A stretch of DNA of 64,000 bases, taken from the NCBI RefSeq assembly GCF_001586165.1, contig NZ_CP014608.1:2356001-2420000 (forward strand), written 5' to 3'. Under the pieces are notes generated by a model. The model had not been told where the DNA came from, did no database searches, and was given only the letters and a program-made list of their open reading frames with translations. Shown here piece by piece: positions 45,471 to 55,739 of this stretch; within the stretch, counting starts at the first letter, position 1; each line of letters opens with the position of its first letter. A program made the translations under genes and the position numbers. Origin of the DNA: Obesumbacterium proteus. GTDB lineage: Bacteria; Pseudomonadota; Gammaproteobacteria; Enterobacterales; Enterobacteriaceae.

Positions 45471-46727
45471 TTAACGCTGAGATAAAATTTGTTCTTCATA
45501 TTCGCGAATGGCTTTTAGCCAACTCGCATCAAAGGGAACGTCGTTACGCTGGCAGTACATTTCCCATACCGCCTGCCAAGGCAGCGATTTTTGTTCTTCT
45601 AGCAGAGCCAGACGTGCCGTGTAGTCACCGCTTTCTTCCAAATTACGCAGATGGTTAGTCGGTTCTAGCAATGCGCGCAGCAGGGCTTTTTTCATATTGC
45701 GCGTGCCAATCACCCACGCCGCGATGCGGTTGATGGAGGCGTCGAAGAAGTCCAAGCCGATATGCACGCGGTTAAACAGGTTGTGGCGGACGATTTCGCT
45801 GGCGATTGCCTGAGTTTCATCGTCGAGCAAGACCACGTGGTCACTGTCCCAGCGTACTGGGCGGCTAACGTGCAGCAGCAAACGAGGCACATAAAGCATG
45901 GCGCTGGAAATTTTGTCGGAGATCACTTCGGTTGGATGGAAGTGACCGGCATCCAGACACAGAGCGGTCTGGCGGCTGGCTGCGTAGCCGAGGTAAAACT
46001 CGTTCGAGCCCACGGTATAGCTCTCAGCGCCGATGCTGAAAAGTTTGCTTTCAACCGCGTCGATGTGGTGTGCAGGGTTAAGCTTTTCAGCGATCACCTC
46101 ATCCAGCGCTGAAGCCAAGCGTTGACGAGGAGCCAAGCGGTCAATCGGCGTATCTTTCATGCCGTCTGGGATCCAGATATTCATGACGGACGGCGTACCC
46201 AGCTGTTCGCCAAAATAGGCTGAAATTCGGCGGCTGGCTTGGCAGTGCTCAATCCAGAACTGGCGTGTTTCAGGGTTGGCGGATGAGAGGGTAAAACCAT
46301 CGGCGCTCAACGGATGAGAGAAACACGAAGGGTTAAAATCTAAGCCTAAATGGTGTTTCTTAGCCCACTCAACCCAGTTAGCAAAATGGCGCGGTTCGAT
46401 TTTATTACGTGCGACCGGCGTATCAGATTCTAAATAAATCGCGTGTAGATTCAGTCGCTTTGGCCCAGGGATCAGCGTTAATGCCATTTCTAAATCGGCA
46501 CGTAATTCTGCGGCGTTGCGCGCTTTGCCCGGATAGTTGCCGGTGGCTTGAATACCGCCGGTCAGTGAACCTTCAGGATTTTCAAAACCGGCAACGTCAT
46601 CGCCCTGCCAGCAGTGCATCGAAACCGGCAGTCTCTCCATGGTTTTCAGTGCATTTTCGACGTCTACGCCCACGGCGTTAAAACGTTGTTTAGCCAGTTC
46701 CCAAGCCTGATCGATTGAAGTGGTCAT
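45471..46727 (-). CDS. rhaA: L-rhamnose isomerase RhaA
   Basis: A protein of 418 residues from ATG 46727 (E. coli 419); the ATG at 46733 is too close to the AAGGA. The TIM-barrel metal residues are in 'NLHAIYLESDTPVARNKIEPRHF' and 'LCLDAGHFHPTEV'. It isomerises L-rhamnose to L-rhamnulose. Its ATG overlaps the rhaB stop (ATGA). Confidence 0.95.
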   Translation of the reverse strand: MTTSIDQAWELAKQRFNAVGVDVENALKTMERLPVSMHCWQGDDVAGFENPEGSLTGGIQATGNYPGKARNAAELRADLEMALTLIPGPKRLNLHAIYLESDTPVARNKIEPRHFANWVEWAKKHHLGLDFNPSCFSHPLSADGFTLSSANPETRQFWIEHCQASRRISAYFGEQLGTPSVMNIWIPDGMKDTPIDRLAPRQRLASALDEVIAEKLNPAHHIDAVESKLFSIGAESYTVGSNEFYLGYAASRQTALCLDAGHFHPTEVISDKISSAMLYVPRLLLHVSRPVRWDSDHVVLLDDETQAIASEIVRHNLFNRVHIGLDFFDASINRIAAWVIGTRNMKKALLRALLEPTNHLRNLEESGDYTARLALLEEQKSLPWQAVWEMYCQRNDVPFDASWLKAIREYEEQILSQR

Positions 46728-48202
46728 ACACATGTTCCTTTGAATTGGGCAGATGTTTGCGCACCGTTGTTGCTGAGCGATGCGGATAAAGAGTGGTGAG
46801 ATGGGTTAGGTAAAAAATGTTCCAGCGGGAAGTTATGTGCCACTACGCTGCGGAAACCATGCACACTGGCGATATCGCCCAGCGCGATTAACTGGCAGCC
46901 AATATTGCCTAACGTTGAGGCTTCCACCGGTCCTGCGCTGACTTCGATGTTGCAAAGATCGGCGCACAGCTGATTGAGAAAACGGTTTTGGCTGCCACCG
47001 CCGACGATATGCAAATGGCTGATCGGCTTACCGCGCAGCTCGGAGAGTTCTTCGGCTACCTGCTGATAGAGCTTCGCCAAGCTGTCAAAAATACAGCGCG
47101 CCAGTTCTGCCGGTGTTTCGGGTACCGGAACGCCACGCTCGCGGCAGTCGTTTTGAATTTCCAAACACATATTGGGCGGATTGATGAAGCGCTCGTCGTT
47201 CGGGTTAATCAGAAAATGGTGTGCGGGTTGTTGAGCAGCCTCTGCAATCAGATCGGGAAGATACTGCACACCCAGTTCTTGGGTTGCGCGTTGCAGCAGC
47301 CATAAGCCCATAATATTTTTCAGCACCCGATAGCGGCCTTCTGCACCCCCTTCATTGGTGATATTGGCCTGCAACGCATGGCTATCGGTGAACGGTGTGC
47401 GGCTTTCAATGCCCATTAATGACCATGTTCCTGAGCTGAGATAGGCTGAGTCGCTATCTTGCATCGGGGCGGCAATCACCGCGCTGGCGGTGTCATGGGT
47501 GGCCACGGCAACCACAGGAACCTGTTGTCCTCTCGGGCTTTGCCAGCAGCCGATACGCTGACCCGGCTGGGTCGGTTTGCCAAACCAGCGAGCCGGAACA
47601 CCGGCATAGTTCAGTAAATCGGTATCCCAATCGCCGCTATGGATATTCAACAGCTGTGTCGTACTGGCGTTGGTGTATTCCCAGTTCATTTGCCCGGTTA
47701 AGCGGTAATGAAGGTAATCGGGAATAAGAAGCAGATGCTCAACCCGATCCAGCAACTCAGGTTGCTGTTCGCTGAGCGCACGCAGCTGATAAAGGGTATT
47801 GAAGGGCAAAAACTGAATGCCGGTACGCTGATAGATAAACGGCTTACCTAAGTGCTCTTGTGCCTGTGTCATCAGGCCGTGGGTGCGATCGTCTCGATAA
47901 GCGACGGGATGGCCGACTCGCTCGCCGTTGGCATCCAACAACACAAAATCCACGCCCCAGGTATCGATGCCAATGCTGTCCAGCGGGATATTTTCAGCAT
48001 CAATTTGCTCAAGCCCAGTACGAATTTCCTGCTCAAGGGTATCAAGATCCCAAGTATCAAAACCGTCACGGGGTACCAGCCGATTGGTAAAGCGGCGGAT
48101 CTCTTTTAGCGTAAGGTGTTGAGTGCCGACGTGGTAACTCGCTAGCATCACTCGTCCGCTGGAGGCACCAAGATCGATTGCGGCAATATGGCGTGTCGTC
48201 AT
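46724..48202 (-). CDS. rhaB: Rhamnulokinase RhaB
   Basis: A protein of 492 residues from ATG 48202 ('MTTRHIAAIDLGASSGRVM'); the 8-residue extension of the open frame is rejected. FGGY kinase with 'IDLGASSGR' (phosphate), 'GIDTWGVDFVLLD' and 'HIVGGGSQNRFLNQL' motifs. It phosphorylates L-rhamnulose. First gene of the operon, transcribed left from the region that also drives rhaS. Confidence 0.94.
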   Translation of the reverse strand: MTTRHIAAIDLGASSGRVMLASYHVGTQHLTLKEIRRFTNRLVPRDGFDTWDLDTLEQEIRTGLEQIDAENIPLDSIGIDTWGVDFVLLDANGERVGHPVAYRDDRTHGLMTQAQEHLGKPFIYQRTGIQFLPFNTLYQLRALSEQQPELLDRVEHLLLIPDYLHYRLTGQMNWEYTNASTTQLLNIHSGDWDTDLLNYAGVPARWFGKPTQPGQRIGCWQSPRGQQVPVVAVATHDTASAVIAAPMQDSDSAYLSSGTWSLMGIESRTPFTDSHALQANITNEGGAEGRYRVLKNIMGLWLLQRATQELGVQYLPDLIAEAAQQPAHHFLINPNDERFINPPNMCLEIQNDCRERGVPVPETPAELARCIFDSLAKLYQQVAEELSELRGKPISHLHIVGGGSQNRFLNQLCADLCNIEVSAGPVEASTLGNIGCQLIALGDIASVHGFRSVVAHNFPLEHFLPNPSHHSLSASLSNNGAQTSAQFKGTCV

Positions 48203-48540
48203 GTTGAACCGTCCGTCGTTGAACATTCTTATTTATCAATGACGGCCAGTGTAGAAACTTGCTCGGCAGGGCACCTTCTCATGAATGCCAGCGAAATTAT
48301 GGCGATGGCAATACAGCAAAGGTGAAAGTGAAGTAGGTCACAGTTCTTAGATGCGCTGGCCTGTGATGTTCGCCGCATTTCTTAATATTGGTCGCGCATT
48401 CTTAAATAAACGAACGCTAAAAGCCGTTTTGACGTCAAAAGTTTAAGGTTCATTTTTCGGCCTTCTTCTACTATCGAGCCATAGCAAACCGCTGGAGAAA
48501 TCACCCGCGTTGATACCCCGATAAGATAAGGAGTCTGACG
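48203..48540. promoter_or_regulatory. rhaB-rhaS divergent promoter region with CRP site
   Basis: 338 bases. A good CRP site AGTGA-AGTAGG-TCACA sits at 48327-48342. RhaS and RhaR binding sites should lie on the two sides, but I cannot align them safely with the known E. coli half-sites. No other gene seen. Confidence 0.65.
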
Positions 48541-49362
48541 ATGACGGTTTTGCACAGTATTGATTTTTTCTCTTCTGGCTATGCACCTGTTGCCATTGAG
48601 CCTCGCGCTCCGCAGCCGGAGTTTCCTGAGCATCATCATGATTTCTATGAAATTGTGATTGTGGAGCAGGGCGCCGGTGTGCACGTTTTTAACGGCAATC
48701 CCTATACGCTCAACAGCGGCTGCGTATGCTTCGTTCGCGATCACGATCGTCATTTGTTTGAGCATACCGACGGTCTTTTTCTTACCAATGTGCTCTTTCG
48801 TGCGCCGGATGCGTTTAAGTTTTTATCGGGCGTTGAGCAATTTTTACCGCAAGAATCTGAAGGGGTTTATCCCTCGCATTGGCGTATCAGCCAGCAGGTG
48901 TTAGCGCAGGTAAAAATGCTGATGGCGAAACTCGAACAAACACCGGCCAGCGAGCGAGCGGAAGATATCGCGTTGCATGAAAGCGTCTTTATGCAGCTGA
49001 TTGTGCAGCTTTGGCAGGGGTGTTCTGCTCAGGTGGGCGACGATCAGGAAGGGCGTTTGCGTCAGCTATTGGACTGGTTGCAGCATCACTACGCTGAATC
49101 TGTGGAGTGGACAGAATTAGCTGACCGTTTCTCGTTGCCGCTTCGCACCTTACACCGCCAGCTTAAGAACCATACCGGTATGACACCACAGCGTTATCTG
49201 ACTCGCCTACGTCTTTTACAAGCCCGGCACCAGCTTTGTCACAGTGATAGCAGCGTGACGGATATTGCCTATCAGTGCGGTTTTGGCGACAGCAATCATT
49301 TTTCAACGCTTTTTAAACGCGAGTTTGACCAATCTCCTCGAGCCTTGCGTTATCAGGGGTAG
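48541..49362 (+). CDS. rhaS: AraC-family rhamnose activator RhaS
   Basis: A protein of 273 residues (E. coli 278). N-terminal cupin-like sugar domain ('EFPEHHHDFYEIVIVEQGAGVHVFNG', 'HDRHLFEHTDGL') and two HTHs at the C-terminus ('ELADRFSLPLRTLHRQLKNHTGMTPQRYL', 'VTDIAYQCGFGDSNHFSTLFKREF'). With rhamnose it activates rhaBAD. It is followed after 137 bases by rhaR; a gap this large is unusual for this pair. Confidence 0.93.
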   Translation: MTVLHSIDFFSSGYAPVAIEPRAPQPEFPEHHHDFYEIVIVEQGAGVHVFNGNPYTLNSGCVCFVRDHDRHLFEHTDGLFLTNVLFRAPDAFKFLSGVEQFLPQESEGVYPSHWRISQQVLAQVKMLMAKLEQTPASERAEDIALHESVFMQLIVQLWQGCSAQVGDDQEGRLRQLLDWLQHHYAESVEWTELADRFSLPLRTLHRQLKNHTGMTPQRYLTRLRLLQARHQLCHSDSSVTDIAYQCGFGDSNHFSTLFKREFDQSPRALRYQG

Positions 49363-49499
49363 TGGCCCCATCACGTTAAGCCAAGTGACATTTTGTTACT
49401 TAACGGCGGAATGCAATGTGCGGAATCGAGAAAGCCGTCAACGTAAAATCATGATGATTCTGTAATACTTTCTGGCTAAATAAGCGTGGGAGGCTGGGA

Positions 49500-50360
49500 A
49501 TGCGAAAGCCGTTAGTGCTGGAGAGTCGGGATTATTTTCCTTCAGAACAGATGCCGGTCGCGGTGGCGGATCGCTATCCGCAGCAGGTTTTTGCCGAACA
49601 TTCCCACCAGTTTTGCGAGATCGTGATTGTTTGGCGCGGCAACGGTTTGCACGTTCTCAACGATCGCCCGTATCGGATAACCTGCGGCGATATTTTCTAT
49701 ATCAACGCCGAGGATTGCCACAGCTACGAATCGGTTAACGATCTGGTTCTCGACAATATCATCTATTGTCCCGAGCGCTTACGCTTAAACGCCCAATGGA
49801 ATCTATTACTGCCGCCGTTTGATGAATCTACGCGACAAAATCATTGGCGTTTAAGCACCGGCGGTTTAGCGCAGGCGAGGCCGATTATTGCTCAGCTGGC
49901 GCAAGAGAGTCGCAAAACCGACGCACTTTCTATTCAGTTAACCGAAGCGCTGTTGTTGCAGTTAGCCATTGTGCTAAAACGTTATCGTTACACGGCGGAG
50001 AGTGTCTATTTACTACCGGCTGGCGAACAGCTTGATTTGCTGATGGCGTCGCTGCAAGGCGGGCTCGACAGCCATTTCGATTTAGCCGCTTTCTGCGCAG
50101 AGCATCAGCTGGTTGAGCGCTCGCTGAAGCAGCTATTTCGCCAGCAAACAGGGATGTCGATCAGCCATTATCTGCGTCAGCTGCGTCTCTGTCAGGCTAA
50201 GCGATTGTTGAGGCGCAGCGAGTATCGCATCAGTGAAATTGCGACGCGCTGTGGCTTTGAAGACAGCAACTATTTTTCCGTGGTGTTTACCCGTGATGCA
50301 GGGCTAACACCGCGAGAGTATCGCCAACGCTTTGTGACTGAACCAGAGCGAGCGATATAG
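49500..50360 (+). CDS. rhaR: AraC-family rhamnose activator RhaR
   Basis: A protein of 286 residues with the same layout as RhaS: 'VFAEHSHQFCEIVIVWRGNGLHVLND' in the sensor half, then 'FCAEHQLVERSLKQLFRQQTGMSISHYL' and 'ISEIATRCGFEDSNYFSVVFTRDAG' HTHs. It activates rhaSR when rhamnose is present. No rhaT transporter gene follows in this window. Confidence 0.92.
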   Translation: MRKPLVLESRDYFPSEQMPVAVADRYPQQVFAEHSHQFCEIVIVWRGNGLHVLNDRPYRITCGDIFYINAEDCHSYESVNDLVLDNIIYCPERLRLNAQWNLLLPPFDESTRQNHWRLSTGGLAQARPIIAQLAQESRKTDALSIQLTEALLLQLAIVLKRYRYTAESVYLLPAGEQLDLLMASLQGGLDSHFDLAAFCAEHQLVERSLKQLFRQQTGMSISHYLRQLRLCQAKRLLRRSEYRISEIATRCGFEDSNYFSVVFTRDAGLTPREYRQRFVTEPERAI

Positions 50361-50495
50361 ACCCTCCATACTTGAAGCCACGCCATTTATTTGGCGGATA
50401 AGCTCGAGTATGACATTGCATTTTTTGCGGCGATTTTCGTCATCATCAATAGCGGTGGCCGTGATTGTGCACCGTTAACCAGATAGGGCAGTTTG

Positions 50496-51413
50496 ATGAA
50501 ACAAATTAAATTAGGTGGTTCTACCCTGCATGTTCCCGCCATCGTGGTGGGCTGCATGCGTATGGATGAGTTGAAAGCCGCAGAGGCAGAAACTTTTGTG
50601 CAAACCGCGTTGGATTTAGGTGCGAACTTCTTCGACCACGCAGATATCTATGGCGGCGGCGAATGCGAGCGTATTTTTGCTCGCGCAGCCAAGCTCAATG
50701 ATGACCGCCGTGAGAAGGTCTTCCTACAGTCTAAATGTGGGATCCGTAAAGGCCTGTTCGATTTCTCTAAAGAGCACATTTTAAAATCAGTCGACGGCAT
50801 CTTAGAACGTTTAGATACCGACTATCTCGATATGCTGCTGGTGCATCGCCCTGATGCGCTGATGGAGCCGGAAGAAGTGGCCGAGGCGTTTGATCACCTA
50901 CTCAATACCGGCAAAGTGCGCCGTTTTGGTGTTTCAAACCAAAGCCCAATGCAGATGGCCTTACTGCAAAAGTTTATGAGCCAAAAGATCTTGGCGAACC
51001 AGCTTCAATTAAGCATCACCAATAGCGGCATGATCCGCAGCGGCATTAACGTCAATATGGAAAATGCGTCGAGTGTCGATCACGACGGTGAAGTATTGAA
51101 TTATTGCCGTTTGAATGACGTGACGATTCAGGCATGGTCCCCGTTCCAATACGGCATGTTTGAAGGCGTATTCCTCGGCAATCCTAAGTTCCCAGAACTG
51201 AATCAGAAAATTGATGAGATTGCAGCGCGTTATGGCGTATCAAACACTACTATTACCACGGCGTGGATTTTACGCCATCCGGCCAATATGCAGATGATTT
51301 CAGGCACGATGAGCACTTCGCGCCTCAAGCAAATTTGTCAGGCCTGCGATATCACGTTAACCCGTGAAGAATGGTATGAAATTTATCGCGCAGCCGGTAA
51401 CGAGCTGCCGTAA
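50496..51413 (+). CDS. Aldo-keto reductase (YdhF-like)
   Basis: A protein of 305 residues from ATG 50496; a TTG one codon upstream is not needed. The AKR tetrad is visible: Asp and Tyr in 'FFDHADIYGGGE', Lys in 'QSKCGI', His in 'LLVHRPDALMEPEEV'. 'RFGVSNQSP' is also typical. It should reduce an aldehyde or ketone with NADPH. The position beside the rhamnose genes does not show a link by itself. Confidence 0.88.
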   Translation: MKQIKLGGSTLHVPAIVVGCMRMDELKAAEAETFVQTALDLGANFFDHADIYGGGECERIFARAAKLNDDRREKVFLQSKCGIRKGLFDFSKEHILKSVDGILERLDTDYLDMLLVHRPDALMEPEEVAEAFDHLLNTGKVRRFGVSNQSPMQMALLQKFMSQKILANQLQLSITNSGMIRSGINVNMENASSVDHDGEVLNYCRLNDVTIQAWSPFQYGMFEGVFLGNPKFPELNQKIDEIAARYGVSNTTITTAWILRHPANMQMISGTMSTSRLKQICQACDITLTREEWYEIYRAAGNELP

Positions 51414-51433
51414 GCGCCAACGCAGTGATGTGT

Positions 51434-51467
51434 TCTAGAGCAGCCAGTCATCTGGCTGTTCTCTAGA
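51434..51467 (+). other. Two-tier hairpin after the reductase
   Basis: TCTAGAG / CTCTAGA outer and CAGCCAG / CTGGCTG inner arms around a TCAT loop. Only weak T content follows, so it may be a terminator or an mRNA end structure. Confidence 0.55.
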
Positions 51468-51954
51468 GACAAGAAACCTCCTCCTATTTTTATCACCACT
51501 CTTTATTTCTGCTTCTGATCTCTACTTTTTATCGCCACTTCTTTTAATGTTTCTCATTCTCTATTAATTATTAATGTACCTATGTGATGTTGATGCTAAT
51601 TAGCTTTATAGGAAAAGCTATATACAAGTATTTTCCGATTTTAAAAAATTGCGCGACTAGGATGATTCCAAATACTTCGCGAGATTAAAATAGTGTATAT
51701 AGCATTGTTGCGAGTTTTAAATACGTACTTAAACCTCTTTTGCTGTAAGGCTTTTAACGATTAATGGGATTTGATAGCATTTTGTTCGTCCGATGGAGCA
51801 GGATAATAATTATGATAAACACATGGCGTCTTTAATTATTTAAACGGATTTATACCCATAACACAGAGAGCTTCTATTGTCGCTTGGATTGCGTCCTGTG
51901 GCTTAAATGCTCTTTATATTTTTTTAGGATAGTTATATTACGCAGGAAATTTTT
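51468..51954. other. Long AT-rich region upstream of the fimbrial operon
   Basis: Nearly 490 bases of low GC content. It should carry the fimbrial promoter. No recombinase gene is present and I saw no pair of short inverted repeats of the fimS type, so no invertible switch can be claimed. Confidence 0.4.
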
Positions 51955-52494
51955 ATGAAATTGAATAAAGTTGCTTTAGCCGTAGCATTTACCGCTGCTG
52001 TAAGTTCTATGTCTGTTCTGGCTGATACTACCAATGGCCAAATCCAATTCCAAGGTGAATTGGTGAATACTGCCTGCGGTTTATCACCTAATTCTAGCCC
52101 TGTATCTGTCGATTTTGGTCAGATCCCTGTTTCAGCGCTGGCTAACGGTGCTCATGCAGGTAACGTGCAGAAAAACATCGAATTGCAGGATTGCGATACT
52201 ACCGTTGCGGCCAGCGCCGTTGTTTCTTACACCCCAACTAGTGTAAGCCCAGCTGATGCAACTCTGGCAGCGTTCACTTCAGGTACCGCGTCTAATGCGG
52301 GTATCGGTCTGAAAGACAGCGCCAGCCAGGATGTGGTTTGGGGCCAGGGCACTACGGCTGTACAGCTGGTTAACGGTGCTAACACCATTCCATTCGTTGC
52401 CTATGTTAAAGCAGACAGCGCGGATCAGACTGCAAACCCTGTAACAGCAGGTTCTTTCCAGTCAACCATCAACTTCCAGATCGCTTACCAGTAA
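51955..52494 (+). CDS. Major fimbrial subunit (FimA/type 1-like pilin)
   Basis: A protein of 179 residues with a signal peptide cleaved after about residue 23 (LADTT). Classical pilin features: Cys pair (in 'NTACGLSP' and 'LQDCDTT'), N-terminal donor strand region 'GQIQFQGELV', and a C-terminal 'FQSTINFQIAYQ' beta zipper. First gene of the operon. A hairpin after it (52512-52537) should leave less message for later genes, which suits its high copy number. Confidence 0.9.
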   Translation: MKLNKVALAVAFTAAVSSMSVLADTTNGQIQFQGELVNTACGLSPNSSPVSVDFGQIPVSALANGAHAGNVQKNIELQDCDTTVAASAVVSYTPTSVSPADATLAAFTSGTASNAGIGLKDSASQDVVWGQGTTAVQLVNGANTIPFVAYVKADSADQTANPVTAGSFQSTINFQIAYQ

Positions 52495-52511
52495 TCGTCT
52501 AGAAGTGGTGC

Positions 52512-52537
52512 ATACGGGGGGAGTTTATCCCCCGTAT
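52512..52537 (+). terminator. Intergenic hairpin after the major pilin gene
   Basis: ATACGGGGG pairs with CCCCCGTAT (9 bp) around an eight-base loop; no clean T-run follows. It can act as a partial terminator or stabilise the pilin message. Confidence 0.65.
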
Positions 52538-52571
52538 TCTATCTGCGAAATATTCAGTAGGGATAGCGAGC

Positions 52572-53129
52572 ATGATGTCAGGAATTAAGAAAAAATTATC
52601 AGTGATGTTTTTTTTATATGCGCTGTTTTTTTCCGCTGACACGCTGGCATCCAGTATTACACCAGGGAAAGTGGAAATGTCTGGTGAGCTTATTGAAACG
52701 GCCTGTGGCATTGATCCGCGTTCGCGTGAGATCTGGGTTGATTTTGGCGATGTATCTGCTCGTGACATTAATATGGATAGTGAAAGTCACCTAACTAAAG
52801 ATTTTAATATTCATCTTACCGGGTGCAGAGTTATTAAAAATAAAACGGCTAATGATGACAGTTTTCCTTATGCCACTATCACATTCGTTGGGAATTCCGC
52901 CCCTCATGATTCTTCGGCTCTATTAGTTACCGGAGAAGGGGAAGGATTTGGTATTCATTTACGTAATCAGCATGGAAATATGCTGACAATAGGACAACCC
53001 TCTCCCGGATATGATTTAAGTAACGGGAGTAATATTCTGAGATTTACCGCCTCGCTGGTTCCGGTTAATAAACATATTAAAGCCGGTGAGTTTTATGCTA
53101 TTGCTCGTTTTTTTATTGACTATAACTAA
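52572..53129 (+). CDS. Minor fimbrial subunit
   Basis: A protein of 185 residues, signal peptide cut near 'TLA-SSI'. The pattern 'GKVEMSGELIETACGIDPRSREIWVDFGDVSAR' and the second Cys in 'LTGCRVI' mark a pilin domain, and it ends in 'EFYAIARFFIDYN'. Two starts (52572, 52575) are possible. Probably a fibre adaptor, between major pilin and usher. Confidence 0.83.
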   Translation: MMSGIKKKLSVMFFLYALFFSADTLASSITPGKVEMSGELIETACGIDPRSREIWVDFGDVSARDINMDSESHLTKDFNIHLTGCRVIKNKTANDDSFPYATITFVGNSAPHDSSALLVTGEGEGFGIHLRNQHGNMLTIGQPSPGYDLSNGSNILRFTASLVPVNKHIKAGEFYAIARFFIDYN

Positions 53130-53193
53130 AAAATTAACCAATGCCATTTGGGGTATTCGGCGTATTCCGTCGATTAATTCGGGATAAATTGTC

Positions 53194-55667
53194 ATGTCGG
53201 TAACACTAAAAACAAAATTAAAAATAGTGGCCTTAAAGGTGATTATTTTCTGCTATGCCAATACGGTATATGCAGACGATCTCGTTGAGTTTAATACCGA
53301 CGTATTGGATGCGTCCGATCGCACCCATGTTGATTTATCCCGTTTTGCTTCAGACAACTATGTTGCCGCAGGTAATTACCTGTTGGATATCAAAATTAAC
53401 AGTCAGCCGATAGGCCAAGACAAGGTGCATTACGCGCTGTTACCCGATGGTAAAAGTACGCAAGCCTGCATCAGTCAGGCCGTGCTGGATAAGCTGGCAT
53501 TGAAGGAAGAAGCCAGACTCAAAGTTGAGCAGGTTGCGGAAAACTGTTTTGTCTTGCAGAGCCTGCCAGGGGCTAAGCTCAGCAACTATGCGGGAACGCT
53601 GGATATTACGGTGCCGCAGGCGTGGATGAAATATAACGATCCCAATTGGACGCCACCGGAGCGCTGGGATAACGGCATTGCTGGCGTCATTTTTGACTAC
53701 AGTCTGACGGGGCAACTCACCCATCAACTCGATCACAGTGAAGATTACAACTCTTTGTCAGGCTACGGTCAGGCTGGGTTTAATTTGGCTGGCTGGCGTT
53801 TTCGCAGTGAGTATCAGACCAGCTACTACAACTCAACTCACCAATTTGATTTTGATTGGAACCAGATTTATGCCTACCGTCCGCTGCCCATGATGGCGGC
53901 CAAACTGACGCTGGGCGAAATCTACCTTAACTCGCAGGTCTTCGATACGCTGCGTTTCACCGGCGTCAATCTGTCCAGCGACGAGCGCATGTTACCGCCA
54001 AGCCTACAGGGCTATGCGCCAGAAGTGCACGGCGTGGCGCGTACCAGCGCTAAAGTGACGGTAAGCCAGAGCGGCAGAATTATCTATCAAACCACCGTGC
54101 CAGCCGGTCCATTCAACATTCAGGATCTGAGCAGCTCGGTGCGTGGAACGCTGGACGTTAAGGTTGAAGAGCAGGATGGTTCGGTGTCTACCTTTCAGGT
54201 GAATACCGCCAATATCCCTTACCTCACGCGTCCAGGCTACGTGCGTTACAACATTGCCGCGGGGCAGCCTTCTCGCTATACCCACCAAACTCAGGGGCCG
54301 GGCTTTGCCTCGGGGATTTCTCGTGGGGGATTTCCAACGCATGGTCGCTGTACGGTGGCTTGCAAACGGCGGGTGAAGAGTACAACGCCATGTCGATGGG
54401 GATTGGGCGCGATCTCAGCATGTTTGGGGCTATTTCCGTGGATGCCACCGAATCATGGAGCCAAAACCGTGACGGGGAGCGCCTGAAAGGAACGTCGTAC
54501 AAACTCAGCTACGCCAAAACCTTCGACGAATACAACAGCTCCATCACGTTTGCGGGCTATCGATTCTCGCAGCAAGACTTCCGCTCGATGGCGCAATACA
54601 TGGATGAACGCTATCAGGATTACGACCATGTCGGCCGTGAGAAAGAGCTATACACCATCACCGGTAACAAAACGTTCTGGGCTGATGAGCCGAGCAAAAC
54701 GCTGACCACGTTCCTGACCTATACCCACCAAAACTATTGGGATCGAAATAGCCAAGATCGCTATGGCGTATCACTGGGACGAACTTTCCGCGTCGGCGAA
54801 ATTAACGGTATTACGGCCAATCTCTCTGCGTATCGCACCGACTATAAAGATCGGCGTGATGACTCGATTGCGATTTCAATCTCTGTGCCGGTTGGCGATA
54901 GCCGCTGGGCCGGTTTGGATATGCAAACCAATAACGGCAAAACCAGCCCGATGATGTCGTACACCGACAATAGCGACAACAACAACCTATGGCGAGTGCG
55001 TGCAGGGGCAAGCCAGAGCGGCAACGCCAATATGGATGGCTACTATCAGCACCGTTCGCAGATGGCAGAAATCAACAGCAACCTCAGCTATCAGCAAAGC
55101 CATTATGTGGCGCTGAGCAGCACGCTGCGCGGTGGTTTCACGGCGACACGACACGGCGCCGCGCTGCATAACAGCGGAGCCACGCTCAACACGGCTCGCA
55201 TGATGGTCGATACCAACGGTATTGCAGGCGTTCCGCTAAACGGAAGCAAATCGCGAACCAACCGATTTGGCATCGCGGTGGTGCCCGACGTTGTCAGCTA
55301 CAACAGTTTTGATACCCGTGTGGATGTGGATGCGATGGACAGCGATATCGAGCCGTCGAAAGCCATTAGCACCACCACGCTGACCGAAGGCGCTATCGGC
55401 TACCAGTCCTTTGGAATGGCAAAAGGGATGAAGATGATGGCAAACATTCGTCGCTCAGATAGCAGCACACCGCCATTCGGCGCTGAAGTCTTTAATGACG
55501 ACGGTGTCAGCGTAGCGATGGTGCTTGATGACGGTCAAGCGTGGCTTGCCGGTGTTAATCCTGATGAAACGCTCAAGGTGGTTTGGAACGGGAAAACACA
55601 GTGCAAAATCACTATTCCGGCAAAGGCGTCGAATTATTCGAATTCTGTTTTGCTGCCTTGCCATTAA
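53194..55667 (+). pseudogene. Outer membrane fimbrial usher (frameshifted)
   Basis: An usher of 824 residues is encoded across two frames. The first part runs from 53194 (signal peptide cut near TVYA-DDLVEF) and loses frame near 54312-54315, where the run GGGG should be GGGGG; it then stops at 54486. The correct second frame continues (…FASGDFSWGISNAWSLYGG…, then QTAGEEYNAMSMG) to the stop at 55667. Adding one G gives a length divisible by three. The protein would form the pore that assembles pilins. The break may be a real mutation or a sequencing artefact in a homopolymer. Confidence 0.85.
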
Positions 55668-55739
55668 GCGATGCGGCTAAAGCGAAGCAACAAATCTATG
55701 GCGAAGCAATAAATCCATAACTGTCATAAAAGGCTAAAA

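Noticed and set aside
51414..51954. Invertible fimbrial promoter (fimS-type)
   Set aside because: No flanking short inverted repeat pair found by eye and no recombinase gene nearby.
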